A DNA stretch of 33,381 nt from a virus, in the IMG/VR virus record IMGVR_UViG_3300031673_011926, positions 1 through 33,381 of that record; one strand, written 5' to 3'. Shown in pieces: positions 15,575 to 23,080 of the stretch (position 1 is the first letter of the stretch; every line of letters begins with the position of its first letter). Both the position numbers and the translations under genes were made by a program. The notes below the pieces were generated by a model. It made no database searches, was not told the origin of the DNA, and saw nothing but the letters and a program-made list of their open reading frames with translations.

Positions 15575-17479
15575 GTGTCCGATTCTGTTCTTCTCCAGGT
15601 TAGATTCCATAACACTGTGCCTGTGTTTACACTGCCCTTCAATAGTCCCGAGCCCGCGAGGGCTTACGGTGCGACCCTTGCAAAGCATCTGGGCCTCTGG
15701 ATGTTCCCCGGCTTTCACCCTTTCGGTCTCCGCGTGGTTGACGATCTCAAGCTGTTGTTCGGGGAGCGCCTCGTCCTGAGCAAGGACGCGAAGGACTGTC
15801 TGGCTTACCTGAAGAGCGTTCCGCAGATGCTCGCGGACCAGCACATCCCGAGTGACTACAAGTTCAAGACAGCGCCGATGGATCATCAGCGTGAAGCTCT
15901 GTGCCACGCGCTCTACTCTCCGCGGTTCGGGCTTTTCGCCGAGGTTGGTCTGGGAAAGACCAAGATCATGATCGACATGATGCACATCCTCAACATCACG
16001 GACCCTGATTTCCGGTGGATCGTGCTGGTCTCGAAGGCGGGGCTTCATGTCTGGCGTCCTGAACTCGAGAAGCATGGCGCAGGCAAGTACGACTGTGTCG
16101 TGATCGAAGGGGGCCCTCGACAAAAAGAAAAGCTCATCGAGAGGGCCATCGAAGACCGCAGCAAGTGGCTCTTTTTGATCTCGACCTACGAGAGCGCGAA
16201 GAACCTGGCTCTCCATCTCCCGCGGCTCCGTGCGCGCGGGTTCATCGCAGACGAGTCGCACAAGATCCGCCGTACACAGTCGGGAAACCACAAGGCCGCT
16301 TACATGTTGTCCGCGACTACTGGACGGCGGATTCTCCTGACGGGAACGCCGGCCCTTGGCGACCCGCTCCACATCTGGGCACAGATGCAGGTGCTCGCAC
16401 CGTTCATTCTGACGCGCAATCGCCGGAAGTTCGTTGACGCGCACATGGTGCATGCCCCTTCCAATCGACACATCATCGTGGGCTACAAGAATCTGGAAGC
16501 GCTCAACAAGTCCATCCGTCCTGTGACCCGGAAGTACCGCCAAGAAGACTGCCTGGATCTCCCTGAACGCACGTTCATTGATAGAGAGGTAGACTCGGAG
16601 AGGTCGATCCGGAAGCACTATAACCAGTTCATCGATGAAGCGATGACCACCATCGAGGGGAAGGAAATCACACCAGGAAACGCGGCGATCATCATCACCA
16701 AGTTGCAACAGCTCCTGTCAGGCTTCATCATCATCCCGATGAAGGAGGACATCTGCAACGGTTGCGAGCATCTGGATTACTGCGTAAAGGGTGACCCGCC
16801 CATTCGGCCCTACACCAAGCGTTGCCGGGTCAACCACGGGCCCGCGCCGACCGAGATCGGAAGGATGCGCTTCAAGTCTGCCAAGCTCGAAGCGCTGGAA
16901 GCGGACCTCGAGGAGATCCTCTCCAACCCCGAGTCGAAAGTGATCATCTGGGCTTGCTTCACAGAGGAACTCAATCTTCTGGAGGAGAGCATTCAGGGCC
17001 GGGACGAACGAGACAAGGTCTCCCATGTGCGCGTGGACGGCTCCATGTCTGCGAAGAAGCAGAAGGAAGCCGAGATCGAGTTCCAGGAGAACCCGGAGTG
17101 CCGCATTTACCTGGCCCAGATTGCGACAGGAGAGGCAAAGACACTGACTGCCGCGGACTACATGCTGTACTTCTCCCAGACTTACCGGCTGGATCATTAC
17201 CTTCAGTCATTGGGACGCAATTACCGCATCGGGCAGGATCGAAAGGTGTTCGTGTTTCGTTACCTCACCAAGCGCTCGGTGGAGGAGATCATTGTTGCCA
17301 ATCTGGACAGGAAGATCGATATCAGCGAATCGATGACAGCCAAGATCAACTGTGTTCTGTGCGACAACAACTTCCTGTGTCTGGTGAATGGGGTGGAGCC
17401 TTTCACTCCCAAGTGCAAGTACATTGATGCGGCAGGAAAGGTGAGCGCTCGGCCACGTTTTCTTCCGCATTTACGGTAA
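15575..17479 (+). CDS. SNF2/Rad54-family superfamily 2 helicase (634 aa)
   Basis: ATP-dependent DNA translocase or remodeller. Motifs (from GTG 15575): Q-motif-like MDHQREAL (about 102), Walker A EVGLGKTK (123-130), DESH box (226-229), LLTGTPA (254-260), and C-terminal motifs including SLGRNYRIGQDRKVFVFR. Two Cys clusters are inserted: CNGCEHLDYC plus a later Cys near residues 389-412, and CVLCDNNFLC near the C-terminus; they may bind zinc or iron-sulfur. A longer frame begins at TTG 15479, but GTG 15575 has AGGGGAG at ideal spacing, so I use it. Phage SNF2-like helicases are linked to replication restart, recombination or protein displacement. It heads the plus-strand replication block. Confidence 0.9.
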   Translation: MSDSVLLQVRFHNTVPVFTLPFNSPEPARAYGATLAKHLGLWMFPGFHPFGLRVVDDLKLLFGERLVLSKDAKDCLAYLKSVPQMLADQHIPSDYKFKTAPMDHQREALCHALYSPRFGLFAEVGLGKTKIMIDMMHILNITDPDFRWIVLVSKAGLHVWRPELEKHGAGKYDCVVIEGGPRQKEKLIERAIEDRSKWLFLISTYESAKNLALHLPRLRARGFIADESHKIRRTQSGNHKAAYMLSATTGRRILLTGTPALGDPLHIWAQMQVLAPFILTRNRRKFVDAHMVHAPSNRHIIVGYKNLEALNKSIRPVTRKYRQEDCLDLPERTFIDREVDSERSIRKHYNQFIDEAMTTIEGKEITPGNAAIIITKLQQLLSGFIIIPMKEDICNGCEHLDYCVKGDPPIRPYTKRCRVNHGPAPTEIGRMRFKSAKLEALEADLEEILSNPESKVIIWACFTEELNLLEESIQGRDERDKVSHVRVDGSMSAKKQKEAEIEFQENPECRIYLAQIATGEAKTLTAADYMLYFSQTYRLDHYLQSLGRNYRIGQDRKVFVFRYLTKRSVEEIIVANLDRKIDISESMTAKINCVLCDNNFLCLVNGVEPFTPKCKYIDAAGKVSARPRFLPHLR

Positions 17480-17493
17480 AAGGGAGAGCTTTA

Positions 17494-18093
17494 ATGAAGA
17501 CGACCATTCAGCTTGGACTCTCGGATATCTTTGCGGCGCTTGTTCATACTGGTGCGGAGGAGGGAGAACGTGCACTGGTTGCCTTCACGCGCAGTAGTCA
17601 GCTGGTGCGTCTGTCTTTTGGCGAGGCGTTCATGGAGGACGCTGTCAGGAAATGGCTCGGAGAAACTCAGGGCTTCCTCGTGGTCGGCGCGGTTAAATGG
17701 GAGAAGCACGGGCTCTCGCTGATGGTCGAGTCCTCGGGGGTCCCTGTCAAGCAGGCAGCGGCGCCGAACGTGCCTGCGACAGCCCCAACCCCCGCTCCTG
17801 CCGAGCCAAAGATCGATCCCAAGGAAGAATGGGCGCTCGTGGTCACCCTTCCTGCCGATTCTGCTCTGGTGGGAAAGGGTGAATCCGAGATGAAGAGGCA
17901 GGCCATGAATATGGCGAGACGGGAGATGCACGATGATCTCCCACCTCACTTGAAGAAGATCATGGAAGCAGCGAACGTGGAAGCCGGGCTCCCCCCGGAC
18001 CATGTGGGAGAATTGCCCACGGATAGGTCGTATGTAAACTACCCAGGACCGGTTGGAAGACCAGTCGTCCTGAAACCGGAGGATGTAGATTGA
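17494..18093 (+). CDS. Hypothetical two-domain protein (199 aa)
   Basis: Begins MKTTIQLGLSDIFAALVHTG. A first small domain (1-82) is joined by a Pro/Ala-rich linker (about 85-105) to a second segment (106-199) with helices (SEMKRQAMNMARREMHDDLP) and a Pro-rich end. GGGAGAG precedes ATG 17494 at a good distance, 15 bases after the helicase gene, and its stop overlaps the TTG start of the nuclease, so it lies in the same operon. No family recognised; the two-domain layout with a flexible linker is common in adaptor or nucleic-acid-binding phage proteins. Confidence 0.75.
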   Translation: MKTTIQLGLSDIFAALVHTGAEEGERALVAFTRSSQLVRLSFGEAFMEDAVRKWLGETQGFLVVGAVKWEKHGLSLMVESSGVPVKQAAAPNVPATAPTPAPAEPKIDPKEEWALVVTLPADSALVGKGESEMKRQAMNMARREMHDDLPPHLKKIMEAANVEAGLPPDHVGELPTDRSYVNYPGPVGRPVVLKPEDVD

Positions 18094-18959
18094 GCGAATA
18101 CTGGGAACAGAAAGTAAAGGAAGCCATCGCGAGCGACCCGGAGTTCAAGAACACGTTTGAGCTTCCGGACCTCTACCTCTCGGTGTCCAGCATCAACGAG
18201 TACTGGAGCTGCCCACAACTGTTCTACCTGAAGCGAATCGTGGGCATCACAAGCCCGCGTGCTGGTGCGTTGGCGTTGGGAAGCGCCGTGCACAAGGCGC
18301 TGGAGTTGGCCTTTCTGACCGTGCAGAAGACAGGGGAGATGATGCCGGTGGAGGCGTACGAGGCTGCCTACTCGGATTCCTTCGAGAAGCACGGAGAGGA
18401 CGTCGAGGACTGGGATGGCATCGACCCTGGTGCGGCGAAGGACAAGGGGCTGCACCTCTTGCAGCTCTACCGAAGACAGGTCATGCCCCTCGTGAGGCCG
18501 CTGGAAGTCGAGGTTGAGTTCGTCAAGATCATCGACCATGCGGTGCCCATCGTCGGCCGCATCGACCTCATCGACGGAGGCCTCCCGGAGTTCGCTGGAA
18601 TCGAGCCCGACGTGACCGCAGCGATCAACCCTGCTCCCGATGTCGAGATCGTCGATTTCAAGACGTCCGCGCAGAAGTATTCGGCGGACAAGATCGAGAA
18701 CGACTTTCAGACGGCGGTCTACTCGCATCTGCACGGGATCATGCGGACACGCTTCGATCTCCTGGTGAAGACAAAGACGCCTTACGTCTATCAGGCGCGG
18801 GGAATCAAGACATCGGCGCATGGACGCTGGGCCGCCCAGCTGATCAAGGATGTGGCCCTTGGGATCACCAAGGGTTACTTCCCCCGCTGTGACCCTAACA
18901 CCTGGCGCTGTCGTCCCGAGAAGTGCCCTGCCTGGGACCGGTGCCGAGGAGCAGCCTGA
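18090..18959 (+). CDS. PD-(D/E)XK nuclease, RecB/Cas4/AddB-like with Fe-S type cysteines (289 aa)
   Basis: Nuclease motifs: SCPQLFYL with C41, GSAVHKALE (H68), GRIDLID (D159), VEIVDFKTS (D189, K191) and the Q207-Y211 motif. The C-terminus carries C267, C274, C279 and C285; with C41 they give the usual pattern of Cas4/AddB-type iron-sulfur nucleases, which bind one [4Fe-4S] cluster through one early and three late cysteines. Likely role: exonuclease in recombination, end processing or host DNA degradation. The TTG start at 18090 overlaps the previous stop and has GGAGG seven bases upstream. A second member of the family is encoded at 22220-23080. Confidence 0.9.
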   Translation: MSEYWEQKVKEAIASDPEFKNTFELPDLYLSVSSINEYWSCPQLFYLKRIVGITSPRAGALALGSAVHKALELAFLTVQKTGEMMPVEAYEAAYSDSFEKHGEDVEDWDGIDPGAAKDKGLHLLQLYRRQVMPLVRPLEVEVEFVKIIDHAVPIVGRIDLIDGGLPEFAGIEPDVTAAINPAPDVEIVDFKTSAQKYSADKIENDFQTAVYSHLHGIMRTRFDLLVKTKTPYVYQARGIKTSAHGRWAAQLIKDVALGITKGYFPRCDPNTWRCRPEKCPAWDRCRGAA

Positions 18960-18960
18960 C

Positions 18961-19131
18961 ATGGAAAAGTTCGGAGTCAAGGAAGAGCCTGTCGAGAAGA
19001 CCGCCGAGGAGGGGGTCAACTGTCCCCTGTGTGGGAAGAAGTGCCAGGAATTGAGCCCCGGATCGGGGTTGTGGACGTGTCCCGAACACGGGACCGAAGG
19101 ATTCGAAGGAAGCAAGGAAGGAGATCAGTAG
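18961..19131 (+). CDS. Small zinc-ribbon-like protein (56 aa)
   Basis: MEKFGVKEEPVEKTAEEG leads into CPLCGKKC, a linker, and WTCPEHG, a short treble-clef or zinc-ribbon-like arrangement. ATG 18961 lies one base after the nuclease stop (TGA 18957-18959). A longer frame starting at 18850 is rejected because it lies inside the nuclease gene. The protein could be a cofactor of its neighbours (nuclease upstream, ParB-like downstream), but that is only context. Confidence 0.7.
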   Translation: MEKFGVKEEPVEKTAEEGVNCPLCGKKCQELSPGSGLWTCPEHGTEGFEGSKEGDQ

Positions 19132-19132
19132 A

Positions 19133-20242
19133 ATGCCGCAGACGCTCAAAGAGGACGTGACGTCGAGTCTCATCGAGGTCATCGGAAACCCCCGGGAAGA
19201 GTTGGGGGACTTGACCCAGCTCAAGGAGGACATCCGGCAGAACGGGATGCACACGCCGATCCTGGCGTGCCCGCACCCGGACAAGGAGAAGGCCAAGGAG
19301 GGTAAGCTCCTCCTGATCGATGGCCAGCGGCGCCTCCTGTGCATGAAGGAGCTGCGTCGGTACAAGGTCAACGTGCTCCTCGACACCAATGTGGACCCCG
19401 AGGTGGTCATGGTGTCGGCCAACATGCACCGCAAGTCCCTGAACGCGCTCGAGCGGGCGAAGGCCGTCAAGAGCCTGATGGAGAAGAAGGGGCTCAAGGC
19501 CAAGGACGTCGCCAAGATCCTCAACATGACGCAGGGCTTCGTCTCGCAGTGCCTCAAGCTGCTGGAGCAGCCCGCGGAGATCCAGCAGGCGGTCAAGAAG
19601 GGCAAGCTCACCCCGACGGCCGTCCGTGAGATCGCACGCATCGAGGATCCCAAGGCCAAGGCCAAGGTCGCCAAGAAGGCCGAGGGCGAGGCGATCGAGG
19701 ACGTCAAGGAGCTCGTCCAGGACGCGCTCGAGAAGGAGAACCGCGGCACGAAGACCAAGGCGGCGCAGGCAGCCACGGGAAAGCGGCGGGGACGTCCGAC
19801 CCGCAAGGAGTCGTCCCGGCCGAAGGTCGACCCGGACGAGCGCTACAAGGACTTCAACCCGCAGCCGTTCAAGCGCCTGCTCAACGGGTACCTGGCCAGC
19901 TACCATGCCCTCTGCATGGACGCGGAGCACCGTCCCTCCGACCACAAGCCGCCCAAGTCCCTCGGACTGAAGCGCAAGGCCTACTCGGAGCGCGAGGCGG
20001 GATTCCTCGAGGGCATGTACCAGGCCTTCGAATTCCAGCTCGGCTTGCGGGACGACATCGCCATGGTCGGACTGCACAAGCTCCAGCTTCCGGCTGACCC
20101 GATGGTGCCCAAGGGGCCCAAGGCGGCGTTCCTCACGAAGCAGGACGCCAAGAAGGACCCGGCCACGCCCCCGGCCAAGAAGGCGACGGCCAAGACGAAG
20201 GCTCCCACCAAGAAGAAGGCCAAGAAGAAGGCCAAGAAGTAG
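19133..20242 (+). CDS. ParB-like protein with Lys/Ala-rich H1-like tail (369 aa)
   Basis: N-terminal ParB/sulfiredoxin-fold domain (about 12-100): NPREELGDLTQLKEDI, QNGMHTPIL, IDGQRRLLCMKEL (the GxRR-type box) and the HRKSLNALERAKAV helix. A helix-turn-helix follows (about 115-150: LKAKDVAKILNMTQGFVSQC). The middle (about 225-330) is not recognised, and the tail is a Lys/Ala/Pro-rich stretch like histone H1 or bacterial Lys-rich DNA-coating proteins. Phage ParB-like proteins act in partition, transcription control or as DNA-modifying/NTP-binding factors. Codon use is strongly GC3-biased (AAG, CTC, GTC, GAC), more than its neighbours, suggesting high expression. A start near 19133 follows the zinc gene by 1 base. 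Confidence 0.88.
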   Translation: MPQTLKEDVTSSLIEVIGNPREELGDLTQLKEDIRQNGMHTPILACPHPDKEKAKEGKLLLIDGQRRLLCMKELRRYKVNVLLDTNVDPEVVMVSANMHRKSLNALERAKAVKSLMEKKGLKAKDVAKILNMTQGFVSQCLKLLEQPAEIQQAVKKGKLTPTAVREIARIEDPKAKAKVAKKAEGEAIEDVKELVQDALEKENRGTKTKAAQAATGKRRGRPTRKESSRPKVDPDERYKDFNPQPFKRLLNGYLASYHALCMDAEHRPSDHKPPKSLGLKRKAYSEREAGFLEGMYQAFEFQLGLRDDIAMVGLHKLQLPADPMVPKGPKAAFLTKQDAKKDPATPPAKKATAKTKAPTKKKAKKKAKK

Positions 20243-20251
20243 AGGTCCATC

Positions 20252-21037
20252 ATGGACGTGTGGGACCTGATCGGATACCAGGGAGACCCCCCGTCGACGG
20301 TTGAAATCGCCGTGGACGGGGGAATCCCCTCTGCCCTTTCCGCCCTCCTCGCCAAGCTGAAGCGATGTGGCCTTGATACCGGCTACGTTCTGCTCGCTTT
20401 ACTTGCCGAAAAAACCCTCGATCCCTGGGGCGTCTGGGAAACCCTCTGGCAAACTCCCGAGGCTTTCCCGCTTCTCCGTCTTCGCGACGGAAAGCCCCAA
20501 CTCCTCTTCATTCGAAATCTGGGGTTCTTCCCATTCGGGGAAGCTCTTCCTAATTTGGATACAGGAAAGACCTACGATGCTGCGGAGGGGATTCTTGTCG
20601 TGGACTTGCGGAACAGTTCGATGGGATTTCTTCGCCAGACCTCGACCATGTCTCCCGCGCAAGCTCCTCCGACAATGCAGCAGATCGCAGAGGCAGCACA
20701 GTTGCATTTCAACGGCAAGTACTACCCTGCTTGGTCCGTTGATGACGTTGTGCTGCGACAGCAAATAGAACCACTTCGTGAAGCTGTTGAGCGGGCCCAG
20801 AGTGCTCACTGGGACAGCAGAGAGTTCCTCCAGCAATTCGTGCGCCAGCAAATCCTGGGAGGGATGCAGCACACGATCTCTCAATGGGAACTGGAGAAGA
20901 ATGAACTACGTGAAAGCGAAGTTGTTGAAGACGCGCCACCCGAAATAACCGCTGCCCGTCTCGCGCTGGTACGCGCGCAGGAAGAAACTCCACTAGATGT
21001 AGTGGTCCCTGAAGAGGGCCTACACAAACGACACTAA
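20252..21037 (+). CDS. Hypothetical protein (261 aa)
   Basis: MDVWDLIGYQGDPPSTVEIA opens a globular protein with an alpha/beta-looking first half (GYVLLALLAEKTL, PQLLFIRNLGFFPFGE, GILVVDLRNSSMGFL) and a charged, helical second half (LREAVERAQSAHWDSREFLQ). No recognisable motif. Codon use is mixed and lower in GC3 than the ParB-like gene just upstream. It starts 9 bases after the ParB stop and lies in the same operon. Confidence 0.7.
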   Translation: MDVWDLIGYQGDPPSTVEIAVDGGIPSALSALLAKLKRCGLDTGYVLLALLAEKTLDPWGVWETLWQTPEAFPLLRLRDGKPQLLFIRNLGFFPFGEALPNLDTGKTYDAAEGILVVDLRNSSMGFLRQTSTMSPAQAPPTMQQIAEAAQLHFNGKYYPAWSVDDVVLRQQIEPLREAVERAQSAHWDSREFLQQFVRQQILGGMQHTISQWELEKNELRESEVVEDAPPEITAARLALVRAQEETPLDVVVPEEGLHKRH

Positions 21038-21040
21038 ATC

Positions 21041-21054
21041 CCGGATCGATCCGG
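21041..21054. promoter_or_regulatory. Perfect 14-bp palindrome CCGGATCGATCCGG upstream of the ssDNA-binding candidate
   Basis: The palindrome lies 3 bases after the 261-aa gene and is followed by TGTTTT, so it may be a weak terminator (5-bp stem, TCGA loop) or an operator/restriction-like site. A TTGACA box at 21065-21070 follows, but no good -10 is visible 16-18 bases on. Confidence 0.4.
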
Positions 21055-21069
21055 TGTTTTCCGATTGAC

Positions 21070-21116
21070 ATCCCTTTGGGGATCCAAGAGACTGATGCGT
21101 GCCTCTAAGGGGAGGC
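21070..21116 (+). promoter_or_regulatory. Two leader hairpins before the candidate ssDNA-binding gene
   Basis: ATCCC-TTTG-GGGAT (21070-21083) and GCCTC/GAGGC (21101-21105 with 21112-21116) form two small stems in the 103-bp leader, upstream of AGAAGGAG and ATG 21141. Leader stems may stabilise an abundant transcript. Not a recognised riboswitch class. Confidence 0.35.
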
Positions 21117-21140
21117 CAACGACAAGGAGAAGAAGGAGAC

Positions 21141-22139
21141 ATGGCGAAGCCGACAAAGGATCCGTCCCCCCAGAACGAGAGTGTGCCCGAGACCAAGGCG
21201 ATGGTCATCAAGGTGCCCAAGGCGATGAAGCCCACCGAGGATGTCCTCTCTGCCTTGGCGCGATTGCCCGAGGAGATCCAGAAGAACCTGGCCAAGGCGA
21301 TGACGCCGCTCGCGCCCGCCAAGCGCGGCATGAAGATGGCGTCCGGTTCCCGGAAGCAGTTCCCGTTCCTGAACCTGATGCAGAAGAGCACGTCGAACGC
21401 TCCGGACGAGTGCAAGCCGGGCCACTTCTTCGACGACGCAATGACGGCTCTCGGCACGGAGCTGGTCGGGTACGTCCTCCTGTTCAAGGAGGAGCGTGTG
21501 TTCTTCTCGGGCACCGGGCTTGCCTGCCGGTCCCCGGACCGCGAGCACAGCATTCGCGGGGTCTACTGTGAGCAGTGCCCCGAGAAGCCCACCTTCCGCA
21601 AGGACGGTTCGGGCAAGGTGTTCAAGGACGGCGGCTGCGATGACTGCATCGGCATGGTCATCCTGCTGGCAGATCTCAGCGGGATGTTCCGCTACACCCT
21701 GAAGGGCAAGGCGGGGCAGCCCGCGCAGAAGATGCTGAAGAAGCTGCTCCCGGCGACGGATGAGATCTTCAGCCGGGCCTACCGGTTCTACGGCGACAAG
21801 CGCGAGGCAGGGAGCAACACCTACCACGCACACCTCGTCGAAGTCGCACGCGACGAGAAGGGGGAAGAGATCTCCCCCACCGCGGACGAGGCGGTCGTCG
21901 TGGACTTCCTGTTCGAGAAGGTCCTCGAGTGGTCCGACCAGGATGACGCCGAGGCAGCGCGGATGACGAAGGAGGCCTCGGGTGCCGACGGCGGCAGCGA
22001 TGGTCCCCAGCGGGGGTCCTACGGCCCCGGAGCCAAGGAGAGCGACACGGTGGACGTCGAGGGATCGACGGTCATCGGAGAGGATGAGGCCGAAGACGCC
22101 GAGACCGTGGACATCGAAGACCACGCCGGCAGTCTCTGA
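21141..22139 (+). CDS. Candidate ssDNA-binding protein with zinc motif and acidic tail (332 aa)
   Basis: MAKPTKDPSPQNESVPETKA starts a protein with a Lys-rich N-terminus, a Cys cluster (C129, then C143 and C146 in YCEQCPEK, C166 and C169 in CDDCIGM), a core with FRYTLKGKAGQPAQKMLKKL, and a strongly acidic C-terminal tail. That architecture (basic start, zinc core, acidic tail) resembles phage single-stranded DNA-binding proteins such as T4 gp32, but I cannot assign a family from sequence alone. The gene has its own leader and a clear terminator downstream and shows strong GC3-biased codon use, so it is likely made in large amount. ATG 21141 follows AGAAGGAG; a longer frame from 21099 is less likely. 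Confidence 0.6.
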   Translation: MAKPTKDPSPQNESVPETKAMVIKVPKAMKPTEDVLSALARLPEEIQKNLAKAMTPLAPAKRGMKMASGSRKQFPFLNLMQKSTSNAPDECKPGHFFDDAMTALGTELVGYVLLFKEERVFFSGTGLACRSPDREHSIRGVYCEQCPEKPTFRKDGSGKVFKDGGCDDCIGMVILLADLSGMFRYTLKGKAGQPAQKMLKKLLPATDEIFSRAYRFYGDKREAGSNTYHAHLVEVARDEKGEEISPTADEAVVVDFLFEKVLEWSDQDDAEAARMTKEASGADGGSDGPQRGSYGPGAKESDTVDVEGSTVIGEDEAEDAETVDIEDHAGSL

Positions 22140-22171
22140 CCATGTCCCAGGGTTCCTGATGTGAACGGATG

Positions 22172-22208
22172 GCGCCCCCCCAGAATATTGGGGAGGGCGC
22201 TTCTTTTT
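22172..22208 (+). terminator. Rho-independent terminator after the ssDNA-binding candidate
   Basis: GCGCCC (22172-22177) pairs with GGGCGC (22195-22200), the stem continues through further C/G pairs after one mismatch, and it is followed by TTCTTTTTT (22201-22209). It begins about 32 bases after the stop at 22139. This is the clearest intrinsic terminator in the window and makes the upstream gene a separate transcription unit. Confidence 0.85.
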
Positions 22209-22219
22209 TGGGGAGAACG

Positions 22220-23080
22220 ATGCCTTTTCAGCTAACCTCAGATTGCATGCGATACGCCCCCTGGTCCAATTCGAAAGCCAAGATGGCGATGAACTGTCCG
22301 TGGCAGTTTCGTCGGAAGTACGTGGAAAAGACGAAGGGGGTTGAGCCTCCTGCGTCCAGTCGCCGGAAGGTTGGACTTGCTGCCCACGAGACCGTAGAGG
22401 CCCTCCTGAAGCGTCCCGACGTTCCGATCCGGAACATCATGGCCATCCAGGAAGGGAAGCATCAGTTGACCTCTGCGGAGGCTGACGAACTGTCTCTCTA
22501 CAAGAGTCAGATCCTCGAGTTCGGGGAACGCATCAAGAAGTTCGTTGCCTCCAAGGGAGCCGAGACGAAATCTCCGCTTCTGGTAGAGCTTCGGATGGCG
22601 ATCTCTCCCTCCTTCGAGCCGTGCGAGTTCTTCGATAACAGCGGGCTCTTCCGGGGGGTCATCGACCTCGGCATTCCTACTGCGGGAGGAAACCTCGTGG
22701 TCATTGACCACAAGGCCCGCGCCAAGGGGCGCCTGGAATGGTACATGGAGCAACTCCGTGGTTACCAGGTCCTCGGGGTCTACGGTCTCAAGATTCCAGA
22801 TTACGTCACGCGTGCAGTGCAGCCCGCCGTCCATTATATTCTGGACGGCACGATTGACTGGATCCCCGCGATGACGCGCCGTGAGATTTCGATTCGAATG
22901 CGCAACTGGCTCATCGAGTTCCTCAATAAGGCAGGTGCCTACGGGAACAAGGAAGACCAGTGGACGGGGATCCATTGCGATTGGTGTGGATATACTGAAA
23001 TGTGCGAGGCCTTCCAGAAACAGAACGCGAGTGGTGGTGGCAATGGCAAGGCAACAGAACCAACAGAGGTCAACATTTGA
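22220..23080 (+). CDS. Second RecB/Cas4-like PD-(D/E)XK nuclease with Fe-S type cysteines (286 aa)
   Basis: NCPWQFRR (C26), GLAAHETVE (H56), FRGVIDLG (D149), LVVIDHKARAKG (D163, K165) and QLRGYQVLGVY (Q178-Y182) give the full nuclease motif set; C253, C256 and C262 in CDWCGYTEMC complete a Cas4-like one-plus-three cysteine pattern. Likely an exonuclease for DNA ends, in recombination or replication. I take ATG 22220, with GGGGAGA eight bases upstream; the frame can extend to 22169, but that would put the start inside the terminator. The end overlaps the primase-helicase gene by 38 bp. It is related in layout to the nuclease at 18090-18959, but the sequences are well diverged. Confidence 0.88.
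   Translation: MPFQLTSDCMRYAPWSNSKAKMAMNCPWQFRRKYVEKTKGVEPPASSRRKVGLAAHETVEALLKRPDVPIRNIMAIQEGKHQLTSAEADELSLYKSQILEFGERIKKFVASKGAETKSPLLVELRMAISPSFEPCEFFDNSGLFRGVIDLGIPTAGGNLVVIDHKARAKGRLEWYMEQLRGYQVLGVYGLKIPDYVTRAVQPAVHYILDGTIDWIPAMTRREISIRMRNWLIEFLNKAGAYGNKEDQWTGIHCDWCGYTEMCEAFQKQNASGGGNGKATEPTEVNI

Noticed and set aside
21065-21093. Perfect TTGACA box before the ssDNA-binding candidate
   Set aside because: Seventeen bases downstream the sequence is GAGACT, and no TATAAT-like element lies at 16-18 bases, so a sigma70 promoter is not supported at this position.
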